Shown piece after piece: positions 59,170 to 64,000 of a stretch of 64,000 nt of DNA (the first letter of the stretch is position 1; each line of letters starts with the position of its first letter). The translations under genes were made by a program, and so were the position numbers. Under the pieces are notes generated by a model, which was not told the DNA's origin, did no database searches, and saw nothing but the letters and a program-made list of their open reading frames with translations. Where the stretch lies: contig CAZLKT010000001.1 in NCBI GenBank assembly GCA_964560205.1, positions 62,001 to 126,000 of the forward strand, written 5' to 3'. This DNA is from CAZLKT01 sp964560205 (GTDB lineage: Bacteria; Pseudomonadota; Alphaproteobacteria; Holosporales; Holosporaceae).

Positions 59170-60720
59170 TCATGTTTTGTCTACTAAACTTTCTTCCAAA
59201 AGTTTGATGGTGTTCTCAATGCCGTAAAGGGCAATGAAGGATCCCATGCGTGGTCCCGTAGGCTGTCCAAGAAGAACTTCATACAAGCACGAAAACCAGG
59301 CCTTCAGAGAAGAGAAGGGATGGCTTTTTTCTATGTCGTATACAATATTCTGAATTTTGACAGCATCCGTGGGATCATCGGTGTATTGCGTGAGGGCATC
59401 TTTTAATGCAAGAAGCGCGTTCCTTTCCAAAGAGGTGGGGGCTCTTTTGAGAATGGTTGGCGCAATAATATCGTTATAATATTTCACGGCGTGCCCAACA
59501 CACGCATGTACATGAGGATGTGTGCTGGGTGAGAGATGGGGTGTGGAACGAGTGATGACCTTCCAGAGCATATCAGAAGTGTCTGCTTGGCACACCGCCG
59601 CCACATTCAAGAGGGTTTGGAACGAGATGGGCATGGAGGATGCTGGAGGCTGTCCTTGATGAATAAACCATGCAGATTTGGTTTTCTGCTGCTCTGGAGA
59701 TTCTGTATCATATTTTTCCATGGTGGCAAAGTATTCCTCCACATTTTTAGGAATGACATCAAAATAAAGACGCTTTGCTCTTTTGGGAGATTGAAACATG
59801 TAGTGAGATAAGCTTTCCACAGGGGCGTACGCTAGCCATGTTTCAAGGCTTATGCCATTGCCTTTTGATTTGGAAATTTTTTGCCCTTTTTCATCAAGGA
59901 AGTGTTCTGTGATCATGCCTTCTGGAGGTATACCTCCCAAAATCCGACATAGTTTCGAGGAAAGGGTGACAGAATCAATCAGATCTTTTCCAGCCATTTC
60001 ATAGTCTACTCCCAGCACCATCCATCGTGTTGCCCAATCAATCTTCCACTGAAGCTTGCAGTGACCACCGGTAACGGGAAGATTCACAAGGGTTCCGTCT
60101 TCATCTCGAAACACAATGGTTCCATCTTTCACACGGTACTCCTCCACAGGCACTTGAAGCACACGACCACTTGTGGGAGAGATGGGTAAAAAGGGACTGT
60201 AAGTTTTTCTTCGTTCTTCTCGAAGGGTGGGAATCATGGTGGCTAAGATTTCTTCATGACATGCAAGCACTCGCAAAAGTCCCTCATCCAATGCGCCACT
60301 TTTATAAAAATCTGTGGAGCTGATGAAGGTGTACTGAAACCCAAAGGAGTCCAAAAAAGCGCGAAAACGCTTATTGTTATGTTCTCCAAAACTTGTACAT
60401 TCTTCAAAGGGGTCTGGAACTTGTGTGAGGGGGTAATTGAGAAAAGGCTTCAGTTTTTCAGGATGTGGAATATTATCTGGTACCTTCCGGAGGCCATCCA
60501 TGTCATCGGAAAAGCAAATCAAACGGGACGGTACTGTGCTCATGGAAGAAAAAGCCGTTTGTACCATTGCCGTGCGCACAGCTTCCCCAAATGTGCCAAT
60601 GTGCGGAAGCCCAGAGGCACCATATCCCATGGCAAAAATCACCTCGTCTTTGGGGTGTGCCTCCAGGCGTTGTACGATTTTTTGTGCCTCTTCAAAAGGC
60701 CATGACACTATTTTTTCCAT
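59170..60720 (-). CDS. lysK: Lysyl-tRNA synthetase, class I
   Basis: Charges tRNA-Lys. This is the class I enzyme found in archaea, alphaproteobacteria and spirochaetes, not the class II LysS. The HIGH-type motif is GLPHIGTFGEAVRTAM near residue 38 and the KMSKS-type motif is KISKSKGNGISLETW near residue 290; a helical anticodon-binding domain follows. Length 516 is normal. It stands alone between convergent glmS and the secreted Lys-rich gene region. Confidence 0.97.
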   Translation of the reverse strand: MEKIVSWPFEEAQKIVQRLEAHPKDEVIFAMGYGASGLPHIGTFGEAVRTAMVQTAFSSMSTVPSRLICFSDDMDGLRKVPDNIPHPEKLKPFLNYPLTQVPDPFEECTSFGEHNNKRFRAFLDSFGFQYTFISSTDFYKSGALDEGLLRVLACHEEILATMIPTLREERRKTYSPFLPISPTSGRVLQVPVEEYRVKDGTIVFRDEDGTLVNLPVTGGHCKLQWKIDWATRWMVLGVDYEMAGKDLIDSVTLSSKLCRILGGIPPEGMITEHFLDEKGQKISKSKGNGISLETWLAYAPVESLSHYMFQSPKRAKRLYFDVIPKNVEEYFATMEKYDTESPEQQKTKSAWFIHQGQPPASSMPISFQTLLNVAAVCQADTSDMLWKVITRSTPHLSPSTHPHVHACVGHAVKYYNDIIAPTILKRAPTSLERNALLALKDALTQYTDDPTDAVKIQNIVYDIEKSHPFSSLKAWFSCLYEVLLGQPTGPRMGSFIALYGIENTIKLLEESLVDKT

Positions 60721-60785
60721 AAAAACTCTGTCGAGAGAATCATAGACGCTATTATACCCATTTTCTTTTTGTGAGGAAATGTTAT

Positions 60786-60825
60786 CCCAGATGATGATAC
60801 TACAACAGCGGTGAGGTCATCTGGG
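60786..60825 (-). terminator. Hairpin downstream of the 60.9-62.0 kb secreted-protein gene
   Basis: CCCAGATGA (60786-60794) and TCATCTGGG (60817-60825) form a nine-pair stem with a 22-base loop, about 60 bases past the stop of the secreted Lys-rich gene and about 65 bases upstream of lysK. There is no T-run, so its function as terminator is uncertain. Confidence 0.3.
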
Positions 60826-60885
60826 GACTGGTGTGTTTTCAGCAGTATTGATTATGTCTTACGTGGTTCATAAGGAGCGTGTACA

Positions 60886-62040
60886 TCAATCGATACTATC
60901 TAATGCATCAAAGAACTCGTCATCATCTTCCTCAGCTTTTTCTGTGGCAGGCTTCTTTGGTTCCTCTTCTTGTTTCTTCACAAGTTTATTGACAAGAGGA
61001 ATTTTTCCTGCAATTTTCGTAAGCATGCCGGGGCTTGAATTCTCTTTGGTGGCAGTAGTATCGGTATTTGTCTTCAGAGTTTGTGTCGGCACATCCCGTG
61101 GGTCTAAAATCTTCAAATTTTCCCCCCATGTCGTTTTATTATAATTTGTGGCCTCCTTCTCTTTTTTGAGGAGCCGCATCATGTCATTAGTCTCGTCTTC
61201 TTTTTTATTACTTTCTTTTGATGCTGTGTCGTTTGCATCTTTGAAAACATTATGATACTCATCTACAACGATGTCCTTATCTTCGCTTTCTTGTACTATC
61301 TTTACTGGCATCAGTTTCTTATCACCTGTGGCTTTTTCTGACTTTTCTTCTGCCATTTTTTCCTCTATTTTTTTCTTTTTTATAATTTCTATTTCTTTTT
61401 TAGTGTTTTTTTGTTTTTTTATTAAATTTTTCTTTTGCTTTTTTATTTCTTCCAGTTCTGGAGTAGAGGGTGTGGTTTGAGATGCATCTGGACTTTTCTC
61501 TGATTTACTTTGTATATCTTTTTGCTTTTGATCGATTTCCCGAATCTTATTTTCTATTTTTTGAGTAATATCTTTGTTTTTGAGCTCTAATTCTGCGAGG
61601 GTGTATATTTTTCTTTTATTTTTTTTGCTTGGTTCAGCTGTTTTCGGTCTTTTTTCTAAAGAAGTTGTTGTATTTTGCTCCTCTTTCTTTGGTAATGAGA
61701 TGCTCTTTATCTCTTGTTGAGTGAATGAGGGTGTTTGAGAGGGGCTCGTGTTTTGTATTTCCGTTGTACCCTTTGATGAGGAAGGTGGGGAGCTCTGTGT
61801 AGTGCTTTTTGCTGGTGCGCTTTGCACAAGGTTCTGTGGGGGGAGAGTTCTAGTGGCTGAGGCTTTTCTCTTCCTTCCTTTCGCTGTTGTTTTTTTACCT
61901 ACAGCTTTTTTTTGCGGTCGTTTTTTCTTCTTTGGAGTATTTTTTCTTTTCTTGGATTTTTTGGTATCTGCGCAATACACATTATCTGAAATGATATATC
62001 CACTCATGATAATAAGAAAAAGAGAAAATAATTTTTTCAT
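60886..62040 (-). CDS. Secreted Lys-rich low-complexity protein with C-terminal DDDEFFDA motif (1)
   Basis: No named family. 384 residues: signal peptide MKKLFSLFLIIMSGYIISDN followed by a Lys-rich block (KKRKNTPKKKKRPQKK, KGRKRKASATR). A Ser/Thr/Pro-rich linker comes next, then a long Lys/Glu coiled-coil region (about residues 145-250: IENKIREIDQKQKDIQSK, KKQKKNLIKKQKNTKKE). An acidic/polar part and the end EEDDDEFFDALDSID complete it. The C-terminal motif is shared with the next gene upstream, which otherwise differs. The base composition of the coding strand is very A-rich. Probably exported by Sec; the acidic tail could be a sorting or secretion signal. Role unknown. Confidence 0.78.
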   Translation of the reverse strand: MKKLFSLFLIIMSGYIISDNVYCADTKKSKKRKNTPKKKKRPQKKAVGKKTTAKGRKRKASATRTLPPQNLVQSAPAKSTTQSSPPSSSKGTTEIQNTSPSQTPSFTQQEIKSISLPKKEEQNTTTSLEKRPKTAEPSKKNKRKIYTLAELELKNKDITQKIENKIREIDQKQKDIQSKSEKSPDASQTTPSTPELEEIKKQKKNLIKKQKNTKKEIEIIKKKKIEEKMAEEKSEKATGDKKLMPVKIVQESEDKDIVVDEYHNVFKDANDTASKESNKKEDETNDMMRLLKKEKEATNYNKTTWGENLKILDPRDVPTQTLKTNTDTTATKENSSPGMLTKIAGKIPLVNKLVKKQEEEPKKPATEKAEEDDDEFFDALDSID

Positions 62041-62101
62041 AGCGACCTTTTTTTAATTAATACAAATAATTATAATAATTATTTATTAATTAATTGCTTA
62101 C

Positions 62102-63406
62102 TTATGACCCATCAGATGCATCAAAGAACTCATCATCATCACTTGTGGTGTCCTTAAAATCATCAAGTTCTTCAGAATCGTGTTGTACTGCTTCGAGGCC
62201 TTGTTTTTTCTGCCACTCTTCTAAAGTTTCCTCCGGTTTTTTTGTTTCAGTTTCTTTCTTTTCTTGGTGCCTTGGAGACGATTTTTCAGGAGAGCTTACT
62301 GGTGCGCTTCTTGTGGGGCTCTGGGACTTTTGTGTGATCGCCGGAGAAGTGTGCTTCCCATGGGCACCTTTGTGCTTCTGGGTTTTTAAGGTGTGAGTTT
62401 GTGAGGGCTCCCGCACGTGAGGTTCTTCTGGGTGATCCTCTTCAAGAACATTTTCTATGATAGTTGGTAGTCGGTTTGGAGATCGCCATGATGGCTTAGG
62501 ATGTGTAAAGAGTCGTTCTTGCTTGTGAGGTGTTTTTTGTGGTTGTGGTCTTTCCGGAGGTTTTTTTTCTTCTTTTGTGAGACTTCGGCCCCCCTCTTTT
62601 TGCGTAGGAGTATCTTGTGATGTTGTTGTCTGTGGTGATGTTGAAGTGATGGTGGCTGCATCATTTCTTGTTGATGACTGTATAGGTTCTTGTATTGTTT
62701 CTATTTTTGACGCTTTTATTCTGGACAATTTTATGGGGGGTATATTTTGAGTGTTTTGTGAGCCATTGGGCTTTTCTTGGAAAGGGATTTGTATGGTCTT
62801 TTCTCTTGGGGGGTTTTTGTGGAGAGGCGTGTGATCTTTCTTATTATTGTGTTTTTTCTGGAAAGATGTTGGATCTTTTGTTATTGCGTGAGCTGGAGTG
62901 TGGGTGGGTGGTGTTCTTAGTTTTGAAGCTGGCGTGGGAGCTGATGTTGGTGTCGGAGCTTGAGCCTGAGCTATAACCTGAGTATGTGGTGCTGTGATGG
63001 GAGTTTGTGTGTCTGTTTTTTTCGCTGGGATACTATCTTCAGTTTTTTTAAGTGGTACAAGGGGGCGTTCTCTTTCTCCTGTTTCTAGAGATGTTATCGA
63101 TGAAAAATATTGTGGTGAACGAGGGCTATTGTTCCATTGAGCTTTTAAAGTGGTCCTTTGTGTCTGTGGCATTTTTTTCTTTTTTTTTGAAACAGAACGT
63201 CCTTTTGTGAGGGAGGCCTCATTGGGTTTTATAAATTTTTTTCTCTGTTTTTTATTATTTTTTTTTGTGGGCTTTTTTTTCTGTGCTGCGCTGTTCTGCG
63301 CTGTATTGCCTTTTTTTAGTGTATCGTTTTGTCCTGCGCACACCCCATCTTGTGCGAAGATGAAGGCTGTTATTATTGCTGTGTAAAGAGAGGAAAAATA
63401 TGTCAT
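62102..63406 (-). CDS. Secreted Lys/Pro/Thr-rich low-complexity protein with C-terminal DDDEFFDA motif (2)
   Basis: No named family. 434 residues: signal peptide ending near VCAGQ (MTYFSSLYTAIITAFIFAQD), then a Lys-rich stretch (QKKKPTKKNNKKQRKKFIK) as in the neighbouring gene. A long Pro/Thr/Gln/His-rich disordered middle follows (PTPTSAPTPASKLRTPPTHT), and the protein ends in DTTSDDDEFFDASDGS. The DNA encoding the end (TGCATCAAAGAACTC on the plus strand) is also conserved with the neighbour. It lies 61 bases upstream of it on the same strand, so the two are likely co-expressed. No function can be read; disordered, Lys-rich secreted effectors are a possibility. Confidence 0.78.
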   Translation of the reverse strand: MTYFSSLYTAIITAFIFAQDGVCAGQNDTLKKGNTAQNSAAQKKKPTKKNNKKQRKKFIKPNEASLTKGRSVSKKKKKMPQTQRTTLKAQWNNSPRSPQYFSSITSLETGERERPLVPLKKTEDSIPAKKTDTQTPITAPHTQVIAQAQAPTPTSAPTPASKLRTPPTHTPAHAITKDPTSFQKKHNNKKDHTPLHKNPPREKTIQIPFQEKPNGSQNTQNIPPIKLSRIKASKIETIQEPIQSSTRNDAATITSTSPQTTTSQDTPTQKEGGRSLTKEEKKPPERPQPQKTPHKQERLFTHPKPSWRSPNRLPTIIENVLEEDHPEEPHVREPSQTHTLKTQKHKGAHGKHTSPAITQKSQSPTRSAPVSSPEKSSPRHQEKKETETKKPEETLEEWQKKQGLEAVQHDSEELDDFKDTTSDDDEFFDASDGS

Positions 63407-63515
63407 GATATGGAAAATGCCTTTACATAATATACTACTTATAATTGTATTTCTTATTATTTGATATTTTGTTTATTTTTTAAAAAAATTCCTGTGTTTG
63501 TGAACAGAAAGTGTT

Positions 63516-64000
63516 CTATTTTTTTCTTTGCATCTCTCTTTTTTCCTTTTCAGTTTGCTCCAACAAGACCTGAAGAGTTTTTACCCCATCGTCATATTCT
63601 CTGTGGATCTCTTTTTGTGCTTCTTTTTCCTGCTGATCAAGTTCTTTGAGTTTTTTCTTGTATGCCATATGTGCTTTTTTTGATACATGGTCCATGCTGG
63701 CTCTTATAAATTTTCTTTCCTCTTCATATTTTCTTTTGAGTTCGCCCTCTTTTGTTTTGCGTTCCTCTTCAACGAACTGCATTGCTTCTCCGATGATAAC
63801 ATTTGGCATTTTGGGGGGTGACTCCTCTTCTTCCGATTCCCCTTCACTTTCTTTCTTCATGAGTATGTTTGAAGCGATTGGCGTGGGAGAAGTAGCGCCT
63901 TGTGGTGGCGTGATGTTAACTGCTTCTTCTGAAGCGGAAAGTGATGAGTCTGTTTCTTCGCTTATGTAGGAAACATCGTCTGTATCTATGGAGATTTTCT
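63516..64000 (-). CDS. Charged coiled-coil protein, C-terminal part (start outside window)
   Basis: The frame is open to the window edge, so the true start lies beyond 64000; an internal Met at 63860 is unlikely to be the start. The visible 161 residues begin with an acidic, Ser-rich region (ISIDTDDVSYISEETDSSLS, ESEGESEEEESPPK). A Lys/Glu-rich helix to the stop follows (FVEEERKTKEGELKRKYEEE, KKLKELDQQEKEAQKE). It lacks the DDDEFFDA ending of its neighbours but shares their strand and composition. No named family recognised. Confidence 0.7.
   Translation of the reverse strand, partial: KISIDTDDVSYISEETDSSLSASEEAVNITPPQGATSPTPIASNILMKKESEGESEEEESPPKMPNVIIGEAMQFVEEERKTKEGELKRKYEEERKFIRASMDHVSKKAHMAYKKKLKELDQQEKEAQKEIHREYDDGVKTLQVLLEQTEKEKREMQRKK

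Noticed and set aside
60833..62056. Plus-strand frames rich in Phe and Ser opposite the secreted Lys-rich genes
   Set aside because: Poly-Lys codons (AAA/AAG) give TTT/CTT on the complement, which produces Phe-rich shadows; they have no similarity or ribosome sites.

Overview
The window is 64 kb of a moderately AT-rich bacterial chromosome, most likely from an obligately intracellular alphaproteobacterium of the Holosporales/Rickettsiales type. The lineage signals are a class I (archaeal-type) lysyl-tRNA synthetase, the plsY-dprA-topA and glmU-glmS gene orders, a DUF3576 lipoprotein, an adrenodoxin-type ferredoxin and a single LolC/E-type permease. The intracellular signal is a plastid/Rickettsia-type ATP/ADP translocase (tlc). 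Species cannot be named from the sequence alone.

Layout. 1-6.4 kb: end of ddl, prmA, tRNA-Thr(GGT), birA, rplT-rpmI, sodB-lon, ferredoxin. 6.5-16.2 kb: ion antiporter, a small putative secreted basic protein, der, a TetR/COQ9-like protein, tRNA-Gln, M48 protease, EamA permease, tRNA-Arg, LOG protein, tRNA-Ala, lolCD, recO. 16.2-21.3 kb: ruvC, parA with two parS sites, tgt, pgsA, uvrC. 21.4-28.9 kb: ABC exporter, the rpsF-rpsR-DUF2232-rplI operon with a foldable leader, tlc and its terminator, ybeY-ybeX, tRNA-Thr(TGT). 29-39.5 kb: iscS-iscU-iscA, dapB, mutY, mreBC, a zinc-ribbon membrane protein, ligA, an M23 peptidase. 44.2-60.7 kb: lptB-lptA-mraY, pepA, DUF3576, plsY-dprA-topA, ftsQA, ybaB, glmU-glmS, lysK.

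Most of the window is compact housekeeping sequence. Genes overlap by 4-40 bases or are separated by a few bases, and convergent pairs nearly touch (der/TetR-like, mutY/mreC, glmS/lysK). Envelope functions dominate: mreBC, mraY, ddl, glmU/glmS, lptA/lptB, lolCD, plsY, pgsA, M23, ftsQA. This fits a bacterium that keeps its own wall and outer membrane but imports ATP from its host.

Two stretches are accessory and unlike the rest. At 39.4-44.1 kb there are four tandem paralogues on the minus strand. Each has a Sec-type signal peptide, then a very Lys/Arg-rich segment, a variable middle and a Gly/Ala-rich hydrophobic end. They are separated by a duplicated, highly foldable 143-base intergenic element and a shared 5' module. 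Two of the four are disrupted: one contains an 87-base minisatellite with a 100-N assembly gap and a 207-214-base tandem repeat, the other a C8 tract with a frameshift and a nonsense codon. At 60.9-64 kb there are two more secreted Lys-rich, low-complexity proteins that share the C-terminal motif DDDEFFDA, and part of a third charged coiled-coil protein. These secreted basic families are the best candidates for undescribed host-interaction factors.
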